Of a DNA stretch of 56,426 bases, positions 1 through 8,433 are shown piece after piece; position 1 is the stretch's first letter, and each line of letters starts with the position of its first letter. Both the position numbers and the translations under genes were made by a program. The stretch comes from Rubrivivax sp. (GTDB lineage: Bacteria > Pseudomonadota > Gammaproteobacteria > Burkholderiales > Burkholderiaceae_C): contig JAHCKS010000027.1 in assembly GCA_026125665.1 (NCBI GenBank), forward strand, positions 1 to 56,426, written 5' to 3'. Below the pieces are notes generated by a model, which had not been told where the DNA came from, ran no database searches, and saw nothing but the letters and a program-made list of their open reading frames with translations.

Positions 1-1326
1 GCTCTGCGCCGGCTCGCGCGGGCGCGCGCCGTACAGGTCGGGGCTGCCCATCAGGCGGTCTGCCAGGCGCGGCACCATGCCGGGCTCGCCGCGCACGAAC
101 GAGCGCACGTCGTCGCGGAATTGGCCGTTCCACTCCTTCCAGCGCTCGCCGAAGAACTGCCCCACCTGGTACAGCCCGGCCGCGTCCCAGGCCTCGGCGA
201 TGAGCTTGGTGCCGGCCAGCACCGGGTCGGTCTCGATGTCCCACAGCACCGGCGGGTTGTGCACCGGGTGCCCGTACTCGTCGCGCGACAGGATCGACGC
301 CAGGTCGAAGCGGAAGCCGTCGACGTGCATCACACGCACCCAGTAGCGCAGGCTGTCCATGATCAGGCGCCGCACCACCGCGTGGTTGGCGTTCAGCGTG
401 TTGCCGCAGCCCGAGTGGTTGGCGTAGCGGCCTGCGCGGTCGAGCAGGTAGTAGGTGGCATTGTCCAGCCCGCGCAGGCCGAAGGTGGGGCCGCGCTCGT
501 CGCCCTCGGCGGTGTGGTTGAACACCACGTCGAGGATGACCTCGAGCCCCGCCCGGTGCAGCGCGCGCACCATGTCGCGGAACTCGTCCAGCACCGCCAG
601 CGGCGCGGCACCCGCGGCGTAGCCCGCGTGCGGCGCGAAGAACGAGATCGGCGCGTAGCCCCAGTAGTTGCGCTTGCCCGGCGGCGCGTCGGCCGGGTCG
701 AACTGGAACACCGGCATCAGCTCGACCGCCGTGACGCCGAGGTCGAGCAGATAGGGGATCTTGTCGACCACGCCGGCGTAGCAGCCGCGCCGCGGCGCCG
801 GCACGCCCGAGGATTCGTGCTGCGTGAAGCCGCGCACGTGCAGCTCGTAGATCAGCGTCTGCGCGAACGGGCGGCGCAGCGGCTGGTCGCCCTGCCAGTC
901 GTAGGCCTGGTCGTCGGCGACGACGCTCTTGCAGGCTTGCGCGTCGTTGGGCCCGGCGAGCGAGCCGGCGCCGCGCTGCCAGTCCGACGGGATGGCCACG
1001 GCGCGGCCGTACGGGTCGAGCAGCACCTTGTGCGGGTCGAAGCGGTGCCCGCGCACCGGGTCGAACGGCCCGTGCATGCGGTAGCCGTAGACCTGCCCCG
1101 GCCCGACGCCGCGCACGAAGGCGTGCCAGTAGTTGCCGGTTCGGTGCTGCGCGGGATCGAGCGCGATGCGGCTATCGGGTCGCGCGCTGTCGGCTTGTTC
1201 GTAGAGCAGCAGCTCCACGCGTTCGGCGTGCCGCGAGTACACGGAGAACGCCACGCCGTCGGCCAGCGGCCGCGCGCCCAGCGGGTGGGGTCGCCCCGGC
1301 GCTATGGCCTGCCTGGGGTGTGGCAC
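1..1326 (-). CDS. glgX: Glycogen debranching enzyme GlgX, N-terminal part (runs off the window)
   Basis: Isoamylase-type GH13 enzyme that cleaves alpha-1,6 branches during glycogen breakdown in the cytoplasm. Only the first 442 codons lie in the window; the 3' end continues past base 1. The N-terminal part reads as the usual carbohydrate-binding beta-sandwich (VAFSVYSRHAERVELLLY), followed by the GH13 barrel with YELHVRGFT, VELMPVFQ, DVVFNHTAEGD and DGFRFDLAS (nucleophile Asp near residue 341) and IAEAWDAAG (acid/base Glu near 378). No ATG precedes the domain in this frame. The GTG at 1324-1326 is the most plausible start and overlaps the 3' end of the upstream SnoaL-like gene by 25 bp, suggesting co-transcription. 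The family call is firm; the exact start is not. Confidence 0.9.
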   Translation of the reverse strand, partial: MPHPRQAIAPGRPHPLGARPLADGVAFSVYSRHAERVELLLYEQADSARPDSRIALDPAQHRTGNYWHAFVRGVGPGQVYGYRMHGPFDPVRGHRFDPHKVLLDPYGRAVAIPSDWQRGAGSLAGPNDAQACKSVVADDQAYDWQGDQPLRRPFAQTLIYELHVRGFTQHESSGVPAPRRGCYAGVVDKIPYLLDLGVTAVELMPVFQFDPADAPPGKRNYWGYAPISFFAPHAGYAAGAAPLAVLDEFRDMVRALHRAGLEVILDVVFNHTAEGDERGPTFGLRGLDNATYYLLDRAGRYANHSGCGNTLNANHAVVRRLIMDSLRYWVRVMHVDGFRFDLASILSRDEYGHPVHNPPVLWDIETDPVLAGTKLIAEAWDAAGLYQVGQFFGERWKEWNGQFRDDVRSFVRGEPGMVPRLADRLMGSPDLYGARPREPAQS

Positions 1327-1823
1327 GCGTGCCCTCGGGCCGCGGGGCCTTCGTGATCGGGCGCGCCGGCGGGGACGGCGGCACTCCGGCCGGGTTCGAA
1401 CGCCCCCGCATGGCCGAGCTGCCGCAGGCCGGCCAGGTTGTCCCACTCGACCCAGGCTTCGGCGAGCCGGCCCGCGCTGACGCGGTAGATGGCGAGGTAG
1501 GTCGCCGTCATCCGTCTGCCGCTCGGGGGATGGGCACCCATCGGGCCGAGCTGCGTGCCCGAGAAGAGGTGACGGGCGGCGACCTTGTCGCCCTCGGCCA
1601 CCAGGTCCAGCAGCTCCTCGCGCGCGTCCGGAAAGGTGGCGAGCTCCTGCTCGAGGAAACGAACGAGCTCGCTGGCCGATCCGACCGCGGGTTCGCCGGC
1701 GGCCACGCTGTGCCTGACGAACGCCGGCGCGAGCAGGTCGGCCAGGCCCGGCCAGTCGTGCGCGTTGACGGCATCGACGAATGCGCGCACCAGGGCCTTG
1801 TTCGTGTCGGCGGGGTTCACCAC
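1302..1823 (-). CDS. SnoaL-like / ester cyclase family protein
   Basis: About 173 residues with an NTF2-like fold of the SnoaL polyketide-cyclase-like type. Family hallmarks are an N-terminal helix (NKALVRAFVDAVNAHDW), FVRHS, the segment ELATFPDAREELLDLVAEGDKVAARHLFSG (quoted in pieces: FPDAREELLDLVAEGDKVA, then ARHLFSGTQ), GRRMTATYLAIYRV and the closing WVEWDNLAGLRQLG. Proteins of this group are usually annotated by similarity only, and no substrate can be inferred here. The start is a GTG (1821-1823, with a second GTG at 1818-1820); no ATG is available and no strong Shine-Dalgarno is visible. The 3' end overlaps the start of glgX. The C-terminal 25 residues are low-complexity. Confidence 0.72.
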   Translation of the reverse strand: MVNPADTNKALVRAFVDAVNAHDWPGLADLLAPAFVRHSVAAGEPAVGSASELVRFLEQELATFPDAREELLDLVAEGDKVAARHLFSGTQLGPMGAHPPSGRRMTATYLAIYRVSAGRLAEAWVEWDNLAGLRQLGHAGAFEPGRSAAVPAGAPDHEGPAARGHACHTPGRP

Positions 1824-2032
1824 GGCGGGTCGTGTGCGGTTCCGACGCGTTCGATGCGGGGCGGCCGCAAAGCCGGCGGCGGCATCGCGCGCCGGCCCGA
1901 TGATGAACAACGCCGGGCCGGCGGGCAAGGCGGTCGCGGGAGCGCCCGCCTGGCGAAGCACCGCCTTCGGCCCGGCCGCTTGCGATGCGGCCCGCGCGCC
2001 TGCCGCAGGGGCGGTTGCGGCGCCGCGCACGG

Positions 2033-3076
2033 TCAGCGCTGCTCGACCCAGCCCACGCGCCCGAACCGCTGCCGGTAGCGGGCCGGCGTGATGCCCGTGC
2101 GGCGCTTGAACAGGCGGCGAAAGAAGGCCGGATCGCCGTAGCCGACCTCGTGGGCGATCTGCTCCACCGGCGCGTCGGAGGTCTCCAGCATCTGTTTGGC
2201 CTCCTCGACGCGCAGCGCATGCACGTAGCCGAGCGGGGTGTAGCCGGTGGCCTTGGCGAACCGCCGCGCGAACGTGCGCGCCGGCAGCCGCGCCCGCGCC
2301 ATCATCTCGGCCACCGGGTTGCGGCTCGCGTAGTGATCGGCGGCCCAGGCCTGGCAGCGGTGGATCAGCCCGTCCTCGTGGTACCGGTGGCCGGTCATCG
2401 TCGCGAAGGGCAGCTGGCCGTCGCTGTGGTCGCCGAGCACGAAGATCTTTGCGATGCGCTGCGCCTCGGGCTGGCCGCAGTAGCGCGCGATCACGTACAG
2501 CGCCAGGTCCGCCCACGCGGCCGAACCCCCGCTCGTGACGATGCGCTGCTCGGGGCCGGCGGGGCACAGGATGCGCTCGGGGCGCAGGTCCACTTGCGGG
2601 TAACAGCGCTCGAAGATCGAACGCGCCGCCCAGTGGGTGGTAGCCGGCCAGCCGTCCAGCAGCCCCGCCTCTGCCAGCAACACCGAGCCGGTGCACACCG
2701 ATGCCACGGCGGCGCCGCGCTCGAACCGGGCTCGCAGCCAGCTCGCCTCGGCCGGCCAGAGCCCGCGCGCGTCTTCGTGCGGCGCGAGGCTCAGGTCGGA
2801 GACGATCACGAGGTCGCTGGCGGCAGCGGACGCCAGCGAGGACGCAGGAACGATCGGCACGCCGAGCGACGCGGTGAACGGCTCGCGGCGACTGGCCACG
2901 ACGCGCGCCTGGATGCGCCGCGCCGGCGCCTGCTCGCCGGTGAGCCGGCCCCAGGCCACCCCCACCGCGGCAAACACCTCCCACAACCCGTACAGCGCCG
3001 CCGGCGTCGTCTGCGGCACCGCCAGCAGCGCCACCGACAGCGCAGCCTCGGTGCGGACGGGAGCACGGCGACGCAT
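2033..3076 (-). CDS. GlxA/FtrA-type AraC-family regulator with DJ-1/PfpI-like domain
   Basis: A 347-residue transcriptional regulator. The N-terminal half has the DJ-1/PfpI (class I amidotransferase-like) fold, including the nucleophile-elbow segment VASVCTGSVLLAEAGLL. The C-terminal hundred residues carry the two AraC helix-turn-helix motifs (LPARTFARRFAKATGYTPLG and VEQIAHEVGYGDPAFFRRLF). The ATG at 3074-3076 starts right at the conserved domain; an in-frame upstream ATG would add 21 Arg-rich residues and is less likely. It is divergent from the beta-lactamase-like gene across a 116-bp gap, so it may control that gene. The effector is unknown; GlxA-type proteins are typically ligand-responsive, but the DJ-1 domain need not be catalytic. 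Confidence 0.88.
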   Translation of the reverse strand: MRRRAPVRTEAALSVALLAVPQTTPAALYGLWEVFAAVGVAWGRLTGEQAPARRIQARVVASRREPFTASLGVPIVPASSLASAAASDLVIVSDLSLAPHEDARGLWPAEASWLRARFERGAAVASVCTGSVLLAEAGLLDGWPATTHWAARSIFERCYPQVDLRPERILCPAGPEQRIVTSGGSAAWADLALYVIARYCGQPEAQRIAKIFVLGDHSDGQLPFATMTGHRYHEDGLIHRCQAWAADHYASRNPVAEMMARARLPARTFARRFAKATGYTPLGYVHALRVEEAKQMLETSDAPVEQIAHEVGYGDPAFFRRLFKRRTGITPARYRQRFGRVGWVEQR

Positions 3077-3192
3077 CGGGCGAGGTTGGCACGATCGGAC
3101 CGCCCTTGTCCAATGCAGCTCTCGTGCGCCGCCGGCCACGTCAAAAGAATCGTTCGCTCCGATGCCTCACATCACCCGACGGAGCACACGCC

Positions 3193-4440
3193 ATGACCTT
3201 CCCGCACCTGCGGCGGCCCCGCGCGCCGTTCGCCGCCCTCCTCGCCTCGCTCGCGCTCGGCGCGCCGGGCACGCTGCCCGCGCAGGCCGCACCCCGCTTC
3301 GCCGAGCGGCTCGACCGCGTCATCGACCGCTGGGTGGCCGACGAGAGGATCGTCGGCGTCGTGGCCCTCGTGCACCGGGCGGGGCGGCCGGTGTACCGCC
3401 GCGCCGCCGGCCACGCCGACCGCGAGGCGGGCCGTCCGGCGACCGAGGACACGATCTTCCACCTCGCCTCGTTGAGCAAGCTGTTCACCAGCGCCACCGC
3501 GCTGGCGCTCGTCGATCGCGGGCTGCTCGGCCTGGACGACCCGGTGCATCGCTGGCTGCCGTACTTCACGCCGCGCCTGCCCGACGGCACGCAGCCCACG
3601 ATCACCGTGCGGCAGCTGATGAGCCACACGTCGGGCCTGAGCTACGCGTTCCAGGAACCTCCGGGCAGCCCCTATCACCGGCTCGCCGTGACCGAGGGCC
3701 TGGCCGGCGGCGGAAAGACCCTCGGGCAAGCCCTGCGCGACCTGGCCGCGGCGCCGCTCGTGTCCGCTCCCGGCACGCAGTGGCGCTACTCGATGTCGAC
3801 CGATGTGCTCGGTGCGATCATCGAAAAGGTCACCGGGCTGTCGCTGCCGCAGGCTGTGGCGCGCCACGTGAGCGCGCCGCTCGGACTTGCCGATACAGGC
3901 TTCGGCGTGGTCGATCGGACCCGGCTCGCCGTGCCCTACCGCGACGGCGATCCCAGAGCCGTGCGCATGCGCGCTTGCGGCGACACGATTCCGATGGGGC
4001 CCGGCATCCAGGTCTCGCCGCAGCACCTGCTCGACACGCGGGCCAGCCCGTGGGGAGGCGCCGGCATGAGCGGCACCGCGCGCGACTTCATGCGCCTGCT
4101 CGAGGCCCTGCGCACCGGCGGCGCGCCGATCCTCTCGCCGCGCTCGATGCGGCACCTGTCCACCCACCGCATCGGCCACCTGCGCGCCTGGACCGAGGGC
4201 GAGGGCTGGGGCTTCGGCCTCGGCGCCGCGGTGCTGCTCGACCCCCGCGCCGCCCGCACGCCCCAGCACGCCGGCACGTGGCAGTGGGGCGGCGTGCTCG
4301 GCAGCCACTGGTTCGTCGACCCGCAGGCAGAGCTGAGCGTCGTCGTGATGACCAACACGGCCGTCGCCGGCGTGATCGGCGAATTCCCGCAGGCCATCCG
4401 CTACGCCATCTACGACGGTATCGCCTCGGCGCGTCCGTGA
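3193..4440 (+). CDS. Secreted serine hydrolase, class C beta-lactamase-like
   Basis: A 415-residue protein of the beta-lactamase/DD-peptidase-like serine hydrolase family. It has a signal peptide (hydrophobic LLASLALGAPGTLPAQA, cleavage after about residue 34) and should act in the periplasm. The catalytic SxxK motif is ASLSKLF near residue 93, the second motif is WRYSMSTD near 199 (Tyr present, the usual Asn replaced), and the third-motif region is QHAGTWQWGG near 358. The start is the ATG at 3193, preceded by GGAG at 3181-3184; an upstream in-frame ATG at 3106 would bury the signal peptide. The 3' end overlaps the convergent MBL gene by 31 bp. Members can be esterases, peptidases or lactamases; the substrate cannot be read from sequence. 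Confidence 0.88.
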   Translation: MTFPHLRRPRAPFAALLASLALGAPGTLPAQAAPRFAERLDRVIDRWVADERIVGVVALVHRAGRPVYRRAAGHADREAGRPATEDTIFHLASLSKLFTSATALALVDRGLLGLDDPVHRWLPYFTPRLPDGTQPTITVRQLMSHTSGLSYAFQEPPGSPYHRLAVTEGLAGGGKTLGQALRDLAAAPLVSAPGTQWRYSMSTDVLGAIIEKVTGLSLPQAVARHVSAPLGLADTGFGVVDRTRLAVPYRDGDPRAVRMRACGDTIPMGPGIQVSPQHLLDTRASPWGGAGMSGTARDFMRLLEALRTGGAPILSPRSMRHLSTHRIGHLRAWTEGEGWGFGLGAAVLLDPRAARTPQHAGTWQWGGVLGSHWFVDPQAELSVVVMTNTAVAGVIGEFPQAIRYAIYDGIASARP

Positions 4441-5276
4441 CGCGCCGGGGGTGCGGCCTCCTCGAGCGTCGCGGCGATCAGCGTGTCGAGCAGTTCCTGC
4501 CCCGCGGTGGGGATGATCGGCGCACCGGCCAGGCCGCGCACGCGGTCGAACGCGTCGTCCAGCGCCTGGTCGCGCAGCACCGGGCCATGTGCCGAGGCCA
4601 CCACGGTGGCACCCAGGGCCTCCACGGCATCGACGTGCCGCGCATAGACGGCGCGGTCGAGCCAGGCGTGCCACGGCGAGACGGCGCTGTTCATCGCCGG
4701 CATGCACTCGGCGAGCAGCTCGGCAGGCATGTCGGCGGCGTCCAGCGTGCCAGGGGTCAGGCAGGCGAACGAGTCCACCGCCCACATCGCCCGGGTTCTC
4801 GCGTCGAACAGGCCGCGCGTCGTCGGCCCGTCGAAGATCGGCGGGCGGAACAGGTGCAGCACGCGGTCGCCGGCGTCGAACCGGCCGCCCGGCTCGATCC
4901 AGCGCATGCGCGCCAGCGGCAGCGCCGGCTTCTCCAGCGCCAGCCGCTCGACGCTGAAGAAGTTCGTCACCAGCGTCGCGTTCGGGCAGCGCTCGAGCAC
5001 GTCGAGCAGCGCGCCGGTGTGGTCGCCGTCGTCGTGCGAGAGGAAGATCCATCGCACGTCCTCGGGCTCGACGAGCGCGAACACCTTCTCGAGCCACGAA
5101 GCGCGATGCACCGGCGCGCCGGTGTCGACGATCACCGGCTCGCGGCCGCGGATCAGCAGCGAGTTGACAGGCAGGAACAGGCCGTCGCCGGCCGAGGCGA
5201 AGTGCGGGATCAGCCAGGTGTCGGGGGCGATCGGGTGGGCCGGCAGGGCGGGCACGGCAGGGCTCGTGGCGTTCAT
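4410..5276 (-). CDS. MBL-fold metallo-hydrolase (SHDDGDH variant)
   Basis: A 288-residue metallo-beta-lactamase-fold protein. The metal motif reads LSHDDGDHTG, so the second His of canonical HxHxDH is Asp, a variant seen in MBL proteins related to the diiron/ODP type. Other ligands appear as VDTGAPVHR near the N-terminus, MWAVDSFACL (bridging Asp) and ASAHGP (C-terminal His). No flavodoxin or rubredoxin domain is attached. The ATG at 5274-5276 has GAGG 9 nt upstream; the ATG at 5288 is possible. Role unknown: it could be a hydrolase or a small redox enzyme. Confidence 0.8.
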   Translation of the reverse strand: MNATSPAVPALPAHPIAPDTWLIPHFASAGDGLFLPVNSLLIRGREPVIVDTGAPVHRASWLEKVFALVEPEDVRWIFLSHDDGDHTGALLDVLERCPNATLVTNFFSVERLALEKPALPLARMRWIEPGGRFDAGDRVLHLFRPPIFDGPTTRGLFDARTRAMWAVDSFACLTPGTLDAADMPAELLAECMPAMNSAVSPWHAWLDRAVYARHVDAVEALGATVVASAHGPVLRDQALDDAFDRVRGLAGAPIIPTAGQELLDTLIAATLEEAAPPARHGRAEAIPS

Positions 5277-5516
5277 GGCAATCCTCATGGCAGACGTGGC
5301 AGCGGTCGCGTCGGGCAGGGCTTGCCGACGGCGCCGCGGCGCCGGCAGGCCGGTCGGGGGTGCGAGGCGCGGGCCGCGGCGCCCGCTGGGCGGGCGGCGG
5401 CTCGTGTTCGATGGGCCGCATCTTCGGCCGCGGAGCCCCGGGCCGGCATCGCCCGCGAGAGCCATTCGCTGCACCGGCGCCGGGCCATGGCATGGCCCGG
5501 CCCGGTACCGGGCGAT

Positions 5517-6197
5517 TCACGCCAAGCCGGCCGCCTGACCTTGCAGTCGCCGTGCCAACGCGCCGCCCTGCCGCTGGATGAACGCGCGCAGCAGCGCCTC
5601 GTGGCGCGGATGCGCCGCCTGCCTCACCGACGGACGCGCGGCCAGGGCGCGGCGCCAGGCGCGGACCTTGGGCGTGGCGGCGAAGAAGCCGAAGTCGCCG
5701 AGGGTGTCGAAGAGGTCGAAGTAGCGGAACACCGGGCCGAACACCACGTCGACGAGGCCGAACGCGCCGTCGAAGAAGGGGCCGTCGGCGAGCACGGCCT
5801 CCAGGCGCGCGAAGCGCGTGCGGATCTCCTGCGCCCGCTGCCCCAGGGCGTCGTCATCGGCCGCCCGGTAGAAGGCGGCGATGAGGTCGAGCAGGCCGGA
5901 GCCGAACTCCATCCACGCGCGATGCCTGGCGCGCCGCAGCGCGTCGGCCGGGTGCAGCCGCGGCAGGGCGGTCTCGTCGAGGTACTCGCAGATCGCCGCC
6001 GACTCGAAGAGCGCCTCGCCCTGCACCAGCAGCATCGGCGTCCTGCCGGTGGGCGACAGGCGCAGGAACCACGCCGGCTTGTGCGCCAGGTCGATGTCCC
6101 GGCGCTCGAAGGCGATCCCCTTCTCCGCCAGCACGATGGCCGCCCGCTGCACGTAGGGGCACAGCGCGTGCGAGACGAGAACCGGCACGGCGCTCAC
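5517..6197 (-). CDS. Glutathione S-transferase family protein
   Basis: A 226-residue cytosolic GST. The N-terminal thioredoxin-like domain has SHALCPYVQRAAIVLAEKG (a CPY-type active-site region near residue 12) and the cis-Pro region SPTGRTPMLL, then ALFESAAICEYLDE that binds the gamma-glutamyl group. The C-terminal helical domain follows. The GTG start at 6195-6197 overlaps the stop of the upstream GST as GTGA, so the two are translationally coupled and probably function together. The substrate is unknown. Confidence 0.87.
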   Translation of the reverse strand: MSAVPVLVSHALCPYVQRAAIVLAEKGIAFERRDIDLAHKPAWFLRLSPTGRTPMLLVQGEALFESAAICEYLDETALPRLHPADALRRARHRAWMEFGSGLLDLIAAFYRAADDDALGQRAQEIRTRFARLEAVLADGPFFDGAFGLVDVVFGPVFRYFDLFDTLGDFGFFAATPKVRAWRRALAARPSVRQAAHPRHEALLRAFIQRQGGALARRLQGQAAGLA

Positions 6198-6805
6198 TTC
6201 TTCCCCAGGCCTTCGGCGCGCAACGCCGCCTGCACCGCCGGCCGCGCGGCCACGCGCGCCAGGTAGGCCTGCAGGTGCGGCTGGGCGGTGATCGGGATGG
6301 CCAGGAAGTTCACCCAGTTGAGGATGGCGAAGGCGTACGCGTCGGCGACGCTGTAGTCGCCGGCGATGAAGGCCTGCTTCGCGAACAGCCGGTCGAGCTC
6401 GGCGAAGCGCGTGGCCAGCTTCTCGCGCACGGCGGTGCGCGTCGACTCGGCCGTCTCCTTGTGCCACAGCCACGGGCTGAACACCTTGTGCAGCTCGGTG
6501 GCGACGAAGGCCAGCGCCTCGGTGACCGCCAGGCGCCGCGCGCTGCCCACGGGGCCGATCAGCGCCTGCGCCGGGCCGCGGTCGGCCAGGTACTGCAGCA
6601 GCGACGCCACCTCGCTGTGGCGCGCGCCGTCGTCCAGCTCGAGCACCGGGACGTAGCCGCGCGGCGAGATGTCGTGGTAGGGCCTGCCGTCGTCGAGCCG
6701 GTGCGTGGCGAGGTCGACCTTCACGGCCTGGAACGGCAAGCCGAGCTCGCGCAACGCGATGTGCACGGCCAGCGAGCAGGCTCCGGGAGCGTAGTACAGC
6801 TTCAT
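6194..6805 (-). CDS. Glutathione S-transferase (GstA-like)
   Basis: A 203-residue GST of the bacterial beta/GstA-like type: MKLYYAPGACSLAVHIALRE has the CxxxxH-like active-site region of beta-class enzymes (Cys10), followed by SPRGYVPVLELDDG and HSEVASLLQYLADR. The C-terminal domain includes FIAGDYSVADAYAF, the N-capping motif region. Beta-class GSTs bind glutathione and detoxify electrophiles or act as thiol-disulphide enzymes. It is first in a two-GST operon and divergent from a LysR gene 70 bp away, which is the obvious candidate regulator. Confidence 0.9.
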   Translation of the reverse strand: MKLYYAPGACSLAVHIALRELGLPFQAVKVDLATHRLDDGRPYHDISPRGYVPVLELDDGARHSEVASLLQYLADRGPAQALIGPVGSARRLAVTEALAFVATELHKVFSPWLWHKETAESTRTAVREKLATRFAELDRLFAKQAFIAGDYSVADAYAFAILNWVNFLAIPITAQPHLQAYLARVAARPAVQAALRAEGLGKK

Positions 6806-6840
6806 GGGTGGTCCTTTCGATGGGGTTGGAAGACGGGATG

Positions 6841-6869
6841 AATGTAGGATTGCACTGCTGCCACTGGAA
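6841..6869 (-). promoter_or_regulatory. Candidate sigma-70-type promoter of the GST operon
   Basis: On the minus strand, TTCCAG (6864-6869) and TACATT (6841-6846) are separated by 17 bp in the 70-bp gap between the divergent GST and lysR starts. The -10 match is good and the -35 match is weak. The location fits LysR control of the GST pair, but no convincing T-N11-A LysR box was identified. Confidence 0.33.
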
Positions 6870-6875
6870 TAGACG

Positions 6876-7766
6876 ATGAAGCAAAGAGCCATTGCGGGAT
6901 CGCAATACCGTCTCGCCCCCGGCGACCTGCAGGTCGTGCTCGCGCTCGCGCGCGCCAGGACGCTCGCCGCGGCGGGCGAGCGCCTGGGCGTCGATGCGTC
7001 GACGGTCTTCCGCAGCCTGCAGCGGCTCGAACGCAGCGTCGGCCAGGCGTTGTTCGAGCGCACGCGCGCCGGCTACCTGCCCACCGAGACGGCGTCGCAG
7101 CTGGCCGCGCATGCCGAGGAGATGGAGCGGGCGCTGGAGGCGGCGCGCTCGTCGCTCGAGCAGTCGCCGACGCAGGTCGCCGGCTCGGTGCGCATCACCA
7201 CCACCGACACCGTGCTGCACGGCCTGGTCGCGCCGGCACTGCGTTCGCTGCAGCAGACGCACCCGCTGCTGAGCTTCGAGCTGCACACAGGCAACGAGCT
7301 CGCCAGCCTGACGCGGCGCGACGCCGACGTGGCCGTGCGCGCCACGAAGCGCCCGCCGCAGCACCTGGTGGGGCGCCGGGTCGGGCCGATCCGCGTGGCG
7401 CTCTATGCGGCGAAGCGAGGCGCGCCCCGGTGGGCCGACGTGCAGGCCGGCCGGGCGGACTGGATCGCCGTGGACGACGCGCTACCCGACCACCCCTCGG
7501 TCGTCTGGCGCAAGCGCCACTTTCCGAAGGCGGTGCCGCGCTACACCGTCAGCAGCGTGCTGTCGGTGCTCGAGCTCGCGGCACTCGGCCTGGGCGTGGG
7601 CATCGTGCCCCTCTTCCTCGGCGGACCGCGCGGCGACGTGACGCCGCTGACCGACGCCCTGGCCGACGCGGAGACGGAGCTGTGGCTGCTGACGCATCCG
7701 GAGTCGCGGCACCTGCGCCGCGTCGCCGCCACCTACACCCATCTCGCCCAGGCGCTGCAGTTGTGA
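6876..7766 (+). CDS. LysR-family transcriptional regulator
   Basis: A 296-residue LTTR. The N-terminal winged helix-turn-helix is LALARARTLAAAGERLGVDA plus STVFRSLQRLERSVGQALFE (residues about 17-65), followed by a linker helix and a two-lobe effector domain (RITTTDTVLHGLVAPALRSL, DADVAVRAT, LGLGVGIVPLFLG). It is divergently transcribed from two coupled GST genes, the classic LTTR arrangement, so it likely controls them and itself. The effector is unknown. Confidence 0.92.
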   Translation: MKQRAIAGSQYRLAPGDLQVVLALARARTLAAAGERLGVDASTVFRSLQRLERSVGQALFERTRAGYLPTETASQLAAHAEEMERALEAARSSLEQSPTQVAGSVRITTTDTVLHGLVAPALRSLQQTHPLLSFELHTGNELASLTRRDADVAVRATKRPPQHLVGRRVGPIRVALYAAKRGAPRWADVQAGRADWIAVDDALPDHPSVVWRKRHFPKAVPRYTVSSVLSVLELAALGLGVGIVPLFLGGPRGDVTPLTDALADAETELWLLTHPESRHLRRVAATYTHLAQALQL

Positions 7767-7772
7767 CGGGCC

Positions 7773-7791
7773 ACCGCCGGCATGCGGCGGT
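7773..7791 (+). terminator. Short GC hairpin downstream of lysR
   Basis: A perfect 6-bp stem (ACCGCC/GGCGGT) with a 7-nt loop lies a few bases after the lysR stop, between two convergent genes. There is no T tract, so this is at best a weak terminator. Confidence 0.25.
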
Positions 7792-7860
7792 CCTGGCGCA
7801 TGGCCTTGCGCGCGATGGCCGGCCGACGCCCGGCGCGGGCGGTGTGGAAGCGGCCGGTCC

Positions 7861-8331
7861 TCAGCGGTACTTCGCCGCGGTGATGAACTGCGAGAAGGTC
7901 TCGCACCACACGATGACGCTCGTGTAGCGCGCCGGGTCCACGCCGGCGGGCAGCTCGACGAGGAAGTTCTCGAAGGTCTTCACGTCGCCCACGCGCTGCA
8001 TCTGCGGCTTCAGGCGGTTGAAGTCCACCTCGGTCTCGACGAACTCGGGCGAGAGGTAGAGCTTGTAGTCGGGCCCCGGCGCCAGGCGACCCATCAGCGC
8101 GATGCTCCGCGGCCCCACCGTCACCTCGCCTTCGCCCCAGTGCAGGGCGTCGCTGTCCTTCAGGTCGCGCCGGAACCGGCCCTTGAAGCTGGCGGCGGCG
8201 GCCTGCGCGGCCACCTCGGCCGTGCTCGGCGCGGGCGGGGCGATGAGGATGGGCAGCGCGTAGATGCCGAGCGCGAAGCCCACGGCCAGCATGGCCACGT
8301 GCGTGGCGGCAAGGACGAGGAATCGCTTCAT
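7861..8331 (-). CDS. DM13-domain protein, membrane-anchored
   Basis: A 156-residue protein with one N-terminal membrane segment (FLVLAATHVAMLAVGFALG) and a DM13 domain. Hallmarks are GRFRRDLKDSDALHWGEGEV, GPDYKLYLSP, VELPAGVDP and the closing YTSVIVWCETFSQFITAA containing the conserved Cys. DM13 has been proposed to be a redox/electron-transfer domain related to DOMON/cytochrome modules, and the single Cys fits that. The ATG at 8329-8331 has GGAG upstream; an in-frame GTG three codons earlier is possible. No redox partner gene is adjacent. Confidence 0.82.
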   Translation of the reverse strand: MKRFLVLAATHVAMLAVGFALGIYALPILIAPPAPSTAEVAAQAAAASFKGRFRRDLKDSDALHWGEGEVTVGPRSIALMGRLAPGPDYKLYLSPEFVETEVDFNRLKPQMQRVGDVKTFENFLVELPAGVDPARYTSVIVWCETFSQFITAAKYR

Positions 8332-8433
8332 CGGCGGCACTCCGGTTCGGCTTTCGTCGGCGAACCCCGGCCCGGATTACACAACCGCGGCTCGCCCGGC
8401 GCCGCGGCCCGCAGCCCGCAGCCCGCCGCCCGC

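Noticed and set aside
2637-6266. Very long open frames (up to 1,356 residues) antisense or out of frame to known genes
   Set aside because: Arg/Ala/Gly/His-rich shadow frames are expected at this GC content and carry no domains. Frame choice was made on motifs and third-position GC.
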